Part shown: positions 17,861 through 27,975 of the stretch, piece by piece
How the letters are laid out: each line of letters begins with the position of its first letter
Numbering within the stretch: position 1 is the first letter of the stretch
DNA from: JALORV01 sp035498175
GTDB taxonomy: Bacteria; Pseudomonadota; Gammaproteobacteria; Burkholderiales; Burkholderiaceae_F
Assembly: GCA_035498175.1 (NCBI GenBank)
Contig: DATKAJ010000025.1
Span: 72,203-136,202, forward strand
Direction: 5' to 3'
DNA length: 64,000 nt
Position numbers and translations under genes: made by a program
Notes under the pieces: model-generated
What the model was told of the DNA's origin: nothing
The model's input: only the letters and a program-made list of their open reading frames with translations
Database searches by the model: none

Positions 17861-17922
17861 CATTTTAGGTCGCGCGAACGCACGTGCGCCGCGCAAGCGG
17901 CGCGTACGCGAGCGCGAAAAAC

Positions 17923-19791
17923 ATGAACCGCTACCCCCTCTGGAAATATATCGTCATCGCGGTCGCGCTGCTGATCGGTGCGATGTACACGCTGCCGAAC
18001 TTCTTCGGTGAATCGCCTGCGGTGCAGGTCTCGTCCGGCAAGCCCACCATCAGGGTCGACGCTGCGCTCATGGCGCGGGTCGAAGGGCTGCTGCAAGAGG
18101 CGAAGCTGCCGACCACCGGCATCTTCTTCGACACGCTGACGCTGAACTCGACCGTGCGGGCGCGCTTTGCCGATACCGACCTGCAGCTGCAGGCGAAGGA
18201 CCTCCTGCAGAAGGCGCTCAATCCCAACCCGGACGACGCCTCCTATGTCGTCGCGCTGAACCTGATCTCGAATACGCCGGCATGGCTCAAGGCCCTGCAT
18301 GCGCTGCCGATGTACCTCGGCCTTGACCTGCGCGGCGGCGTTCACTTTCTGCTGCAGGTGGACATGCGCGCCGCAGTGGACAAGCGGCTAGAGACCTTCA
18401 GCTCGGACATCCGCACGCTGCTGCGCGAGAAGAACGTCCGCCACGCCGGTATCACCAAGACGACCGGCAGCATCGAGATCAAGTTCCGCGACGTCGAGAC
18501 GCGCGCACGCGCCGAAGACCTGATCCGCGGACAGCTGCGCGAGCTGACGCTGAGGGAGGAAGGCACAGGCCCTGACTTCAGCCTGATCGCAACGCTGTCG
18601 CCGGCAGCGCAGAAGGACATCCAGGACAGCGCGCTGAAGCAGAACATCACCACGCTGCACAACCGAGTCAACGAACTCGGCGTGGCCGAGCCGGTAATCC
18701 AGCAGCAGGGGGCGGACCGGATCGTCGTGCAGCTGCCGGGGGTGCAGGACGTCGCGCGCGCCAAGCAGATCCTCGGACGCACCGCCACGCTCGAGATCCG
18801 CATGGTCGACCAGGAGGCGATGGCCTCGGGCGCGGCGGGTGCACTGACGGTACCGGAGCGCAAGCCCGACGGTACGGTGACGTCGGTCACGCTGAAGCGC
18901 GAAGTAGTCGTCACCGGCAACCAGCTGAACAACGCCTCGGCGACGATCGACAGCCAGACACAGCGGCCGGCGGTGTCGGTGCGGCTCGACGAGGCCGGCG
19001 GCCGTGCGATGCGCGCCATCACGCGCGACAACATCGGCAAGCTGATGGCGATCGTGCTTTACGAGAAGGGCAAGGGTGAGGCGATCTCCGTCGCGCGCAT
19101 CCAGGGCGAGTTCGGCAACCAGTTCCAGATCACCGGCAACTTCACGGTGCAGGAGACGACCGACCTCGCGCTGCTGATCCGGTCGGGTTCGCTGGCGGCG
19201 CCGATGGAGATCATCGAGGAGCGCACGATCGGCCCGAGCCTGGGCCGCGAGAACATCGAGCGCGGATTCCGCTCGACGCTCTACGGCTTTGCGGCGATCG
19301 CGACCTTCATGATCCTGTACTACCACGTATTCGGCCTGATCTCGGTGCTGTCCCTCTCGGTCAACGTGATGCTGCTGATCGCGCTGCTGTCGCTGCTGCA
19401 GGCGACGCTGACGTTGCCTGGCATCGCGGCGATCGCGCTCACGCTCGGCATGGCGATCGATGCCAACGTGCTGATCAACGAGCGCGTGCGCGAGGAACTG
19501 CGCAACGGCCGCAGCGCGCAGCAGGCGATCAGCGAAGGCTACGAGAAGGCGTTCGCGACGATCCTGGACTCGAACGTGACGACGCTGATTGCCGGCATTG
19601 CACTGCTGCTGTTCGGCTCGGGACCGGTGCGCGGATTTGCCGTAGTGCACTGCCTCGGCATCTTGACCTCGATCTTCTCGGCGGTGTTCGTGTCACGCGC
19701 AATCGTCAACATCGTGTACGGCTACCGCAAGCGCCTGCAGTCGATCTCGGTCGGCCAGATCTGGCGCCCCGGCGCCGCAGCGGCGAAATAG
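17923..19791 (+). CDS. secD: protein translocase subunit SecD
   Basis: 622 residues: one N-terminal membrane helix (LWKYIVIAVALLIGAMYTL), the P1 periplasmic domain with LGLDLRGGVHFLLQVD (about residues 127-146), and a C-terminal five-helix block with the ALTLGMAIDANVLINERVREEL motif. With SecF and YajC it uses the proton-motive force to complete export by SecYEG. The start at MNRYPLW is chosen because the 13 upstream residues are not family-like and the membrane helix should be near the N-terminus. Confidence 0.96.
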   Translation: MNRYPLWKYIVIAVALLIGAMYTLPNFFGESPAVQVSSGKPTIRVDAALMARVEGLLQEAKLPTTGIFFDTLTLNSTVRARFADTDLQLQAKDLLQKALNPNPDDASYVVALNLISNTPAWLKALHALPMYLGLDLRGGVHFLLQVDMRAAVDKRLETFSSDIRTLLREKNVRHAGITKTTGSIEIKFRDVETRARAEDLIRGQLRELTLREEGTGPDFSLIATLSPAAQKDIQDSALKQNITTLHNRVNELGVAEPVIQQQGADRIVVQLPGVQDVARAKQILGRTATLEIRMVDQEAMASGAAGALTVPERKPDGTVTSVTLKREVVVTGNQLNNASATIDSQTQRPAVSVRLDEAGGRAMRAITRDNIGKLMAIVLYEKGKGEAISVARIQGEFGNQFQITGNFTVQETTDLALLIRSGSLAAPMEIIEERTIGPSLGRENIERGFRSTLYGFAAIATFMILYYHVFGLISVLSLSVNVMLLIALLSLLQATLTLPGIAAIALTLGMAIDANVLINERVREELRNGRSAQQAISEGYEKAFATILDSNVTTLIAGIALLLFGSGPVRGFAVVHCLGILTSIFSAVFVSRAIVNIVYGYRKRLQSISVGQIWRPGAAAAK

Positions 19792-19803
19792 GCAGAGGCG
19801 AAG

Positions 19804-20739
19804 ATGGAGTTCTTCCGCATCCGGCGCACGATTCCGTTCATGCGCTATTCGCTGATCCTGAATGCGATCAGCTTCATCTCCTTCGGCGTTGCAGTCGCCT
19901 TCCTGCTGACGCGTGGACTTAATCTGTCGGTCGACTTCACCGGCGGCACGGTCATCGAGATCAGCTATCCGCAGGCCGCCAACCTCGAGCAGATCCGCGG
20001 CGCGATCGAGCAGCAGGGCTTTGGCGAGTCGCAGGTGCAGAACTTCGGCACCTCGCGCGACGTGCTGATCCGCCTGCCGCTGGAAAAGGGCACGACCTCG
20101 GGTCAGCAGGCCGAGCGCCTGATGCAGACGCTGAAGGGGCAGGACGCGAACGTCGAACTCAAGCGGGTCGAGTTCGTCGGCCCCGCGGTCGGCGAGGAGC
20201 TCGCGCACGACGGCGCGCTGGCGCTGCTGCTGGTCGTTGTCGGCATCATGATCTACCTGGCGTTCCGCTTCGAGTGGAAGTTCTCGGTCGCGGCGATCGT
20301 CGCCAATCTGCACGACGTCGTGCTGGTGATCGGGATGTTCGCGATCTTCCGCTGGGAGTTCTCGCTGCCGGTGCTCGCCGCGGTGCTCGCCGTGCTCGGC
20401 TATTCGGTCAACGAGTCCGTCATCATCTTTGACCGCGTGCGCGAGCACTTCAAGAAGTTCCGCAAGATGACAACCGTCGAGGTGATCGACAGCGCGATCA
20501 CGGCGACGATCTCACGCACGATCATCACGCATGGCTGCACGCTCGCAATGACGCTGTCAATGTACTTCTTCGGCGGTCCGGCGCTGCACCACTTCGCGCT
20601 GGCGCTGACAATCGGCATCATCTTCGGCATCTACTCGTCGGTCTTCGTCGCTGCGGCGATCGCGATGTACCTCGGCGTCAAGCGCGAGGACCTCGTCAAG
20701 GCGGTCAAGAAGGAGGACGAGCAGCAGCTCGTGCCCTAG
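19804..20739 (+). CDS. secF: protein translocase subunit SecF
   Basis: 311 residues with the first helix near the N-terminus, the VDFTGGTVIEISY motif (about residues 41-54) and a C-terminal block with VLGYSVNESVIIFDRVREHFKK, the SecF counterpart of the SecD signature. Partner of SecD. AGAGGCGAAG precedes the ATG as ribosome-binding site, 12 bp after the secD stop. Convergent with purB. Confidence 0.96.
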   Translation: MEFFRIRRTIPFMRYSLILNAISFISFGVAVAFLLTRGLNLSVDFTGGTVIEISYPQAANLEQIRGAIEQQGFGESQVQNFGTSRDVLIRLPLEKGTTSGQQAERLMQTLKGQDANVELKRVEFVGPAVGEELAHDGALALLLVVVGIMIYLAFRFEWKFSVAAIVANLHDVVLVIGMFAIFRWEFSLPVLAAVLAVLGYSVNESVIIFDRVREHFKKFRKMTTVEVIDSAITATISRTIITHGCTLAMTLSMYFFGGPALHHFALALTIGIIFGIYSSVFVAAAIAMYLGVKREDLVKAVKKEDEQQLVP

Positions 20740-20770
20740 GCGCCCAACCAGCGGGTGACCTCTACGCCGG

Positions 20771-22138
20771 TCAGGCGCGCCGCGCGAGTTCGGCGGCCTT
20801 GCCGATATATGTCGACGGCGTCAGCGCCAGCAGTTGCTCGCGCGCATCGGCGGGCAGGTCGAGCCCCAGGATGAACTCGTGCAGCGCCTCGCGCGTGATG
20901 CCCTTGCCGCGCGTCAGCGCCTTGAGCTGCTCGTATGGGTTCGGAATGCCATAGCGCCGCATCACCGTCTGCACCGGCTCGGCGAGCACTTCCCAGGCGT
21001 CCGCGAGATCGGCACGCAGGCGCTCCTCGTTGACTTCGAGCTTGCGCAGGCCACGCAGGCAGGCCTCGATGCCGACCAGCGAGTACCCGAACGCGACGCC
21101 CAGATTGCGCAGCACGGTCGAGTCCGTCAGGTCGCGCTGCCAGCGCGACACCGGCAGCTTCTCCGCCAGATGGCGCAGCAGTGCATTGGCGAGCCCGAAG
21201 TTGCCCTCGGAGTTCTCGAAGTCGATCGGATTGACCTTGTGCGGCATCGTCGAGGAGCCGACTTCGCCCGGCTTCAGCTTCTGCCGGAAGTAGCCCAGCG
21301 CGATGTAGCCCCAGACGTCGCGATCGAGGTCGATCAGCACCGTGTTGGCGCGCGCGACCGCATCGAATAACTCGGCCATATAGTCGTGCGGCTCGATCTG
21401 GATCGTGTGGGTGCTGAACTCGAGGCCGAAACCCTCGACGACGTTGCGGGCGAACTTCTCCCAGTCGATCGACGGGTACGCGGCGAGATGCGCGTTGTAG
21501 TTACCGACCGCGCCGTTCATCTTCGCGAACATCGGTACGCGGGCGATCGCGTCGATCGCCCCGGCCAGCCGTACGGCGACGTTGGCGAATTCCTTGCCGA
21601 CCGTCGTCGGGCTCGCCGGCTGGCCATGCGTGCGCGACAGCATCGGCAGCTCGGCGTGGCTGTGTGCGAGTTCGCGCAGCAGCGCATGGACGCCGCGCAA
21701 CCGGCCCTGAAGCACGAAGCGACCGCGCTCGAGCATCAGCGCGTGCGCGACGTTGTTGATGTCCTCAGAAGTGCACGCGAAGTGGATGAACTCCGAGGCG
21801 TGCGCCAGCGCCGGAACGTCCTGCGTGCGACGCCGGACGAAGTACTCGACGGCCTTGACGTCGTGGTTGGTCTCGGCCTCGATCGCCTTGATCTCAGTGC
21901 AGTCGTCGATGTCGAAGTCGGTGACGAGCTGGCGCAGGCGCGCCTCGGCCTCGCGCGGCAGACGCGGCAGTTCCGGCAGACCGAGCATCGACAGGTTTAC
22001 CAGCCACTCGACCTCGACGCGCAGCCGCTCCCGCATGAACGCGTACTCGGAAAAGACCTCGCGCAGCTCGGCCGTCTGGCGGCCATAGCGGCCGTCGAGC
22101 GGCGACAGTGCGGTCAGGGAAAGCAGTTCGAGGGACAC
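20771..22138 (-). CDS. purB: adenylosuccinate lyase
   Basis: 455 residues of the fumarase/aspartase superfamily. Two reactions: SAICAR to AICAR in purine synthesis, and adenylosuccinate to AMP. The family signature GSSTMPHKVNPIDFENSEGN is present with the catalytic Ser loop, and the RTHGQPASPTTVGKEFA region carries the general-acid His. The form is the one seen in gamma- and betaproteobacteria. Convergent with secF and divergent from the GST gene. Confidence 0.97.
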   Translation of the reverse strand: MSLELLSLTALSPLDGRYGRQTAELREVFSEYAFMRERLRVEVEWLVNLSMLGLPELPRLPREAEARLRQLVTDFDIDDCTEIKAIEAETNHDVKAVEYFVRRRTQDVPALAHASEFIHFACTSEDINNVAHALMLERGRFVLQGRLRGVHALLRELAHSHAELPMLSRTHGQPASPTTVGKEFANVAVRLAGAIDAIARVPMFAKMNGAVGNYNAHLAAYPSIDWEKFARNVVEGFGLEFSTHTIQIEPHDYMAELFDAVARANTVLIDLDRDVWGYIALGYFRQKLKPGEVGSSTMPHKVNPIDFENSEGNFGLANALLRHLAEKLPVSRWQRDLTDSTVLRNLGVAFGYSLVGIEACLRGLRKLEVNEERLRADLADAWEVLAEPVQTVMRRYGIPNPYEQLKALTRGKGITREALHEFILGLDLPADAREQLLALTPSTYIGKAAELARRA

Positions 22139-22302
22139 GGCGGGTCCGCAGACACGGGTGCTACGACCGGTGAACTCGCAGGCAAGCGCAACGAGTGTAG
22201 CAAAGCAGCATCATTCCTTCGCGCGCGAGGCATGCCGGGCACCGCGCGCAGCGGGCCTCCCGATATACTGGGCTACCGCTGCGCAACACGACATCTTCGC
22301 CT

Positions 22303-22926
<624 letters not shown>

Positions 22927-22944
22927 CGCCGCCTCGACCGCAGC

Positions 22945-23730
22945 TCAGGCGAAATCGGGACCGATGCGGTCGATGCGGTCGGTGCAGAACGCGTCCGCAC
23001 CCCAGTCGAGCAGTTCGCGCGCACGCTGCGGTTCGTTCACCGTGTAACAGAACAGCCAGTAGCCGGCGCGCTTGACGTGCGCCGCCTGCACGGCCGTCAG
23101 GTGGCGATGGCTGACGTGCAGCGACGCCGCGCCGAGACGTTCCATTGCGGCTTCCCAGTTGCGCTCGATCCGCTCGACCAGCAGTGCGCGCGGCAGTGCC
23201 GGCTCAGCGGCCCGCGCGGCCTCGAGGGCCGGGACCGAGAACGACGAGAGCAGCGGAATGCGCGCATGCGGCCCGGCGGATGATCCGCCCCCCGTGTCCG
23301 CAAGATCCGCATAGGCGGAAGCAACGACGCGAGCCACCGCCGCGCCGGTGCGGACTTCGTGTCCCGGCGCCGGCTTGATCTCGACATTCGGCCAGATCGA
23401 ATGCTCGCGGCAGAAGTCAAGTGCCTGCACCAGCGTCGGTATCGGTTCACCGGCGAAGGCAGGCGAGTGCCACGCGCCCGCGTCGAGTACCGTGAGTTCG
23501 CCCGCGCTGCGGGCAGTCACGTCGCCCTGCTGACCGGTCGTGCGCATCAGAGTCGCGTCGTGCATCAGCACCGGCACTTCGTCGCGTGGGAGCATCGCGT
23601 CGAATTCGACCGCGCGGAAGCCGTGATTCCAGCCGATGCGCAGCGCGGCCAGCGTGTTCTCGGGCGCCAGCGCGCCGGCACCCCGGTGTGCCAGCACGCG
23701 CGGCCACGGCCAGGGTTGGAAGTGACTCAT
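22945..23730 (-). CDS. glycerophosphodiester phosphodiesterase
   Basis: 261 residues of GDPD fold without a signal peptide, so cytosolic (UgpQ type). AHRGAGALAPENTLAALRIG holds the catalytic His-Arg and the metal-binding Glu-Asn, VEFDAMLPRDEVPVLMHDATLMRTT the next metal ligands and catalytic His, and NVEIKP the third metal site. It hydrolyses glycerophosphodiesters to glycerol-3-phosphate and an alcohol. It is 23 bp downstream of a DUF4442 gene on the same strand. Confidence 0.94.
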   Translation of the reverse strand: MSHFQPWPWPRVLAHRGAGALAPENTLAALRIGWNHGFRAVEFDAMLPRDEVPVLMHDATLMRTTGQQGDVTARSAGELTVLDAGAWHSPAFAGEPIPTLVQALDFCREHSIWPNVEIKPAPGHEVRTGAAVARVVASAYADLADTGGGSSAGPHARIPLLSSFSVPALEAARAAEPALPRALLVERIERNWEAAMERLGAASLHVSHRHLTAVQAAHVKRAGYWLFCYTVNEPQRARELLDWGADAFCTDRIDRIGPDFA

Positions 23731-23753
23731 GCGCAGCCTCTAAGCATGCCGCT

Positions 23754-24203
23754 TCAGGCCCGGGTCGCCCGGCGCACGTAGATCATCTTCTCGACCCGAG
23801 CCACGACCATGCCTTCCGCGTCGCGGACTTCGATCGGAAACAGGTGCAGGTGGCGTGCGCCGTCGACCGTCATCCGCTGCATGCGCTGCAGGTCGTTCTC
23901 CCCGAGTTCCAGCCGGGCCCAGACGCGGCCGCGTGCCGGCGCGAGCAGTTCGACCGACCCGGCGCGGTCCCAGACCAGGAACTCCGGCCCCAGCTGTTGC
24001 TGCACCATCAGCGCCGGAAAGGCGTCCGCCATCGCATACAACGCGGCTCCGCTATGCGCCGGGCCGGGGCCGAGGGCCCCGCGCGGACGCAGCGCCACCG
24101 TGACCGAGCGCCAGTCGGGAGCGATGTGCTCGACCCGGATTCCGTTCGCGACATGCGCCGGCCGGAGGTTCGAGATCAGTCGGTGCCAGCGGACCGAACT
24201 CAT
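23754..24203 (-). CDS. DUF4442 hotdog-fold (putative thioesterase) protein
   Basis: 149 residues with a pattern typical of the DUF4442/YiiD C-terminal hotdog family: an N-terminal RWHRLISNLRPAH helix, GPAHSGAALYAMADAFPALMV as the central hotdog helix, and strands with FPIEVRDAEGMVVARVEKMIYVR. The family is related to acyl-CoA thioesterases, but the substrate is unknown. Co-directional with the glycerophosphodiesterase gene, so a lipid connection is possible but unproved. Confidence 0.8.
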   Translation of the reverse strand: MSSVRWHRLISNLRPAHVANGIRVEHIAPDWRSVTVALRPRGALGPGPAHSGAALYAMADAFPALMVQQQLGPEFLVWDRAGSVELLAPARGRVWARLELGENDLQRMQRMTVDGARHLHLFPIEVRDAEGMVVARVEKMIYVRRATRA

Positions 24204-24293
24204 CGAGCGCCACCGAGCGGAATCATCGGGGCAGTGTAAGCGGCTTTGCGGCGCTATCGCCGCGCGTTTCGGGCGCTGCTAACCTCGCGCGCC

Positions 24294-25514
24294 ATGACCA
24301 CTGCCCTCGGCCATTTGCGTGTGCTCGACCTGACGCGGGTGCTCGCGGGGCCGTGGTGCACGCAACTGCTGGCCGACCTCGGTGCAGACGTGATCAAGAT
24401 CGAGCGTCCGGGCAGCGGCGACGACACGCGCGCCTGGGGACCGCCCTACCTTACCGACACGGACGGTCGCGAGACCAGCGAGGCTGCCTATTACCTCGCT
24501 GCGAACCGCAACAAGCGCTCGGTCACCATCGACATCACACGGCCCGAGGGCCAGGATCTCGTGCGACGCCTCGCGCAGCAGTCCGACGTCGTCGTGGAGA
24601 ACTACAAGGTCGACCAGCTCAAATCGCTGGGACTCGACTACGACGCGCTGTCGCGCGGACACCCGCGACTCATCTACTGCTCGATTACCGGATTCGGCCA
24701 GACCGGCCCGCACCGCGAGCGGCCGGGATACGACTTCATCATCCAGGGCAGCGGCGGATTCATGTCGATCACCGGGGAGCGCGACGACCGCCCCGGAGGC
24801 GGCCCGCAGAAGGCGGGCGTGGCGGTCAGCGACCTGATGACCGGCATGTACGCGACCGTGGCGATCCTGGCAGCGCTCGCGCATCGCGAACGCAGTGGCA
24901 CCGGACAGCACATCGACCTCGCGCTCTACGACGTCATGCTCGCGATGCTCGCGAACATGAACATGAACTACCTGACGAGCGGCCGCGCGCCGGGCCGCGC
25001 GGGCAACGCACATCCGAACATCGTTCCGTATCAGGTCTTCGCTGCGGCGGACGGCCACCTGATCGTCGCGGTCGGTAACGATTCGCAGTACGCCAAGTTC
25101 TGCGAGGTTGCAGGGCGGCCGGACCTTGCCGCTGATCCGCGCTTCGTGCGCAACGCGGATCGCGTTCGCCACCGCTCGGTGCTGGTGCCGATGCTGGAGG
25201 AGGTCGTGCGTCAGCACACCGTCGCGTGGTGGCTCGATGCGCTCGATGCGGCCAAGGTGCCCTGCGGCCCCATCAACGACATCGCGCATGCGCTGGCGGA
25301 CCCACAGGTGGCCGCGCGCGGCATGCGCATCGACCTGCCCCATCCGCTGGCCGGGACGGTGCCGCTGGTCGCCAACCCGATCCATCTTTCACGGACCGCG
25401 GCGACCTACGAACGCGCACCACCCCTGCTCGGCCAGCACACCGACGACGTGCTGCGGGACCTGCAGCTGGGCGCGACCGAAATCGCAGCACTGAGGTCAG
25501 CGGGGATCGTGTGA
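24294..25514 (+). CDS. CaiB/BaiF family CoA-transferase
   Basis: 406 residues of the type III CoA-transferase family, which move CoA between carboxylic acids. The N-terminal LRVLDLTRVLAGPWCTQLLADLGADVIKIERP and the RGPEGQ-like TRPEGQDLVRRL segment are canonical. The catalytic Asp is expected in AVSDLMTGMYATV (about residue 180). The donor and acceptor are not identifiable from sequence. Overlaps an acylphosphatase gene by 4 bp (GTGA). Confidence 0.94.
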   Translation: MTTALGHLRVLDLTRVLAGPWCTQLLADLGADVIKIERPGSGDDTRAWGPPYLTDTDGRETSEAAYYLAANRNKRSVTIDITRPEGQDLVRRLAQQSDVVVENYKVDQLKSLGLDYDALSRGHPRLIYCSITGFGQTGPHRERPGYDFIIQGSGGFMSITGERDDRPGGGPQKAGVAVSDLMTGMYATVAILAALAHRERSGTGQHIDLALYDVMLAMLANMNMNYLTSGRAPGRAGNAHPNIVPYQVFAAADGHLIVAVGNDSQYAKFCEVAGRPDLAADPRFVRNADRVRHRSVLVPMLEEVVRQHTVAWWLDALDAAKVPCGPINDIAHALADPQVAARGMRIDLPHPLAGTVPLVANPIHLSRTAATYERAPPLLGQHTDDVLRDLQLGATEIAALRSAGIV

Positions 25515-25804
25515 TCGCCGCGCTGCACCTGGTAATCCAGGGCCGCGTGCAGGGCGTCGGCTTTCGCCATGCGATGTGCAAGCAGGCGACGCTGCTCGGC
25601 CTAGAGGGCTGGGTGCGCAACCGCGGCGACGGCAGCGTCGAGGCGGTCGTGGTCGGACCCGCCGAGCACGTCGACCTGCTGCACGCCTGGTGCTGGCGTG
25701 GCCCGCCCGGCGCCCGGGTCGCCGTCGTCACGCGCCGGGCCGCGACGGCCGCCGAAGAGGACGACGCGCTCGGCGGTGGCTTCGCGCAGCGACCGAACCT
25801 CTGA
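25511..25804 (+). CDS. acylphosphatase
   Basis: 97 residues from a GTG that overlaps the stop of the CoA-transferase gene. The catalytic signature is complete: GRVQGVGFRHAM with the phosphate-binding Arg, and WVRNRGDGSVEAVVVG with the catalytic Asn. Acylphosphatases hydrolyse carboxyl-phosphate bonds. The last 20 residues are an uncharacteristic tail. The coupling with a CaiB-type transferase suggests translational linkage rather than a known pathway. Confidence 0.92.
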   Translation: MIAALHLVIQGRVQGVGFRHAMCKQATLLGLEGWVRNRGDGSVEAVVVGPAEHVDLLHAWCWRGPPGARVAVVTRRAATAAEEDDALGGGFAQRPNL

Positions 25805-25837
25805 CGACCGGCGCGAAGCGCCGATGCAGCCCCGATC

Positions 25838-26416
25838 TCAGGCGCCGGGCGAGTAGATGCGGGTGTCGAACTGGGGATAGGTGAGCGCGGTCAGCACGTG
25901 GTCACGCCACGCGCCGTTGATGAACAGATAGTTGCGGGCCAGCCCCTCGACCTGAAACCCGAGGCGCTGCAGCAGGCGCGCGCTGCGCTGGTTCTCGGGC
26001 ACGTGGTTGGCCTGCACCCGGTGCAGCCGCAGGCCCCGGAACGCATGATCCAGCGCAGCCTGCAGCGCTTCGAACATCAGGCCCCGCCCCTGGCATCGAC
26101 CATCGGCGGCGTAACCGAGCATGCAGGACTGGAACGGTCCGCGCACGATCTGCGTGAAATTGACGCGACCCACGATCCGGTCGGGATCGTCTCGGAGCAG
26201 CAAGACCCAGCGCGCGACCGCGCCGTCGGCCTGATCATCGACCGCACGCTGCGCTTCGGCAATCCAGAACTCGACTTCCGTGATGCCGCGCGGCCGCGGC
26301 GGGTCCCAGGGGCGCAGGTGCGCTTCGTTGCGCACGAAGAATTGCGCCAGCCGCGAGGCGTGTTGCGGCGCCATCGGCTCCAGCACGAGGCGCGGGGTGG
26401 TGAGGACAATCGTCAT
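25838..26416 (-). CDS. GNAT N-acetyltransferase (RimJ/RimL type)
   Basis: 192 residues. Begins with TTPRLVLEPM and ends with the GNAT core: LGYAADGRCQGRGLMFEALQAAL (the acetyl-CoA pyrophosphate loop) and LHRVQANHVPENQRSARLLQRLGFQVEGLARNYLFINGAWRDH, typical of RimJ-like ribosomal-protein acetyltransferases. The actual target is unknown. Divergent from the first TctC gene. Confidence 0.92.
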   Translation of the reverse strand: MTIVLTTPRLVLEPMAPQHASRLAQFFVRNEAHLRPWDPPRPRGITEVEFWIAEAQRAVDDQADGAVARWVLLLRDDPDRIVGRVNFTQIVRGPFQSCMLGYAADGRCQGRGLMFEALQAALDHAFRGLRLHRVQANHVPENQRSARLLQRLGFQVEGLARNYLFINGAWRDHVLTALTYPQFDTRIYSPGA

Positions 26417-26502
26417 GACGAGCGGTCAGGTGCGATGACACGGCCGCGCCGTTTTCCGATCTAATGCGGGCCACAAGAATTATCGCCACAAGGAGACGAT
26501 TC

Positions 26503-27486
26503 GTGTATCGCGCAGTGCGCGTGCTCGCCATGGCACTGGCGTTCGCCGCGTGTGCGATTGCGGCGGCACAGGCGCCGACGTATCCAGCCAAGCCGATCCG
26601 GCTGGTCGTTCCGTATCCGGCGGGTGGACCGCTCGACACCGCCGCGCGCGGACTCGCCGAGCAGGTCAAGGCGACGCTCGGCGTCGTCGTCGTCGAAAAC
26701 CGACCCGGGGCCGGCGGCAACCTCGGTGTGGACCAGGTCGCGAAGTCGCCGGCGGACGGCTACTCGCTGGTCATCGGCGCCGTCGCAACGCATGCGGTGA
26801 ATCCCTGGCTGTTCCGCAAGCTGCCATACGATCCCGCTCGGGACTTCGTGCCGATCACGCTGATCGCGCATGTGCCGAACGTGCTGGTGATGACGCCCGA
26901 GCGCGCCGTGCAGCTTGGGATCGGCAGCACGCACGACTTCCTCGAGTATCTGCGCCGGCATCCGGGCCAGCTCAACTATGCATCGGGCGGCAACGGCAGT
27001 GCCGGACACATGGCAGGCGAGCTGCTGAAGTCGCAGGGGAGCGTGTCCGCGGTCCACATCCCGTACGCCGGGGCCGGTCCGGCGCAGCTCGGCCTGCTGG
27101 CGGGCCAGACCGACTTCATGTTCGACAACCTGGCATCCGCGCTGCCGCAGATCCGCGCGGGCAAGCTCAAGGCGCTGGCCGTCACGACGCGGCAGCGCGC
27201 CGCCTCCCTGCCCGAGGTGCCGACGATGGCAGAGAGCGGCCTGCCAGGATTCGACGTATCGACGTGGTTCGGCGTCTTTGCGCCCGCCGGCACACCGCCC
27301 GCGATCGTGACGCGACTGAACGAAACGATGACCGCGGCGCTGCGCACGCCCGAGATGCGCGAGCGGCTGGCCAGAATGGGCGCGGACCCCGCACCGATGT
27401 CGTCAGCGCAGTTCGCCGATCTCGTCCGCGCCGAACTCGCGAAGTACGAAAAGGTCGTCAGGTTTTCCGGCGCACGCGTCGACTGA
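26503..27486 (+). CDS. TctC/Bug-family substrate-binding protein (first copy)
   Basis: 327 residues from a GTG placed 7 nt after AGGAG (26491-26495); the in-frame ATG at 26464 lacks such a site and would spoil the signal peptide. Signal sequence (VRVLAMALAFAACAIAAAQA), then the Bug core: PAKPIRLVVPYPAGGPLDTAAR, VVENRPGAGGNLG, and SGGNGSAGHMAGELLK in the ligand-binding loop. Binds a small carboxylate in the periplasm for a tripartite tricarboxylate transporter. Heads a TctC-TctB-TctA-TctC cluster. Confidence 0.93.
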   Translation: MYRAVRVLAMALAFAACAIAAAQAPTYPAKPIRLVVPYPAGGPLDTAARGLAEQVKATLGVVVVENRPGAGGNLGVDQVAKSPADGYSLVIGAVATHAVNPWLFRKLPYDPARDFVPITLIAHVPNVLVMTPERAVQLGIGSTHDFLEYLRRHPGQLNYASGGNGSAGHMAGELLKSQGSVSAVHIPYAGAGPAQLGLLAGQTDFMFDNLASALPQIRAGKLKALAVTTRQRAASLPEVPTMAESGLPGFDVSTWFGVFAPAGTPPAIVTRLNETMTAALRTPEMRERLARMGADPAPMSSAQFADLVRAELAKYEKVVRFSGARVD

Positions 27487-27505
27487 GAAAGCGGAGGCAC
27501 CTGCC

Positions 27506-27967
27506 ATGCAGATCCGAAATGCCCAGGACTTCTGGTCCGGAGTCCTGTTCGCCGCATTCGGCGCGTTCTTCATCATCTTCGCGCGCGAATACGACATGGG
27601 CAGCGCCGCGCGCATGGGGCCCGCGTTCTTCCCGACGATGCTGGGCGGACTGCTGGTGCTGCTGGGGATACTGGTCGGTGCCCGGTCGCTGGCGGCGGGC
27701 GCGGGCGACGGCAAGATCTCCCGCTTCCACTTCAAGCCGCTGCTGCTCGTGCTCGGCGCGGTGATCGCCTTCGGCGTGCTGCTGCGGCCGGGCGGCCTGC
27801 TGGTCGCGCTCGCGGCACTGGTCGGCATCTCGAGCCTCGGCGGTGACCAGTTCAGGCTGCGCGACGTCGTGCTGCTGACCATCCTGCTGGCGCTGCTGGT
27901 GCTGGCGGTGTTCATCTGGGGCCTCGGCATGACGATCCCGGTCCTTCCCGCATTCATGCAGGACTAG
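27506..27967 (+). CDS. tctB: tripartite tricarboxylate transporter small membrane subunit
   Basis: 153 residues with four predicted membrane segments (about 10-26, 44-60, 74-110 in two parts and 120-145). The MGPAFFPTMLGGLLVLLGILV stretch is typical of TctB. It partners TctA in the inner membrane. A GGAGG ribosome-binding site precedes the ATG. Lies between TctC and TctA, the usual order. Confidence 0.9.
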   Translation: MQIRNAQDFWSGVLFAAFGAFFIIFAREYDMGSAARMGPAFFPTMLGGLLVLLGILVGARSLAAGAGDGKISRFHFKPLLLVLGAVIAFGVLLRPGGLLVALAALVGISSLGGDQFRLRDVVLLTILLALLVLAVFIWGLGMTIPVLPAFMQD

Positions 27968-27975
27968 GAGCGGCG

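Noticed and set aside
18388..19650. 420-codon reverse-strand frame opposite secD
   Set aside because: His/Arg/Asp-rich composition and full overlap with a canonical SecD mark it as a shadow.
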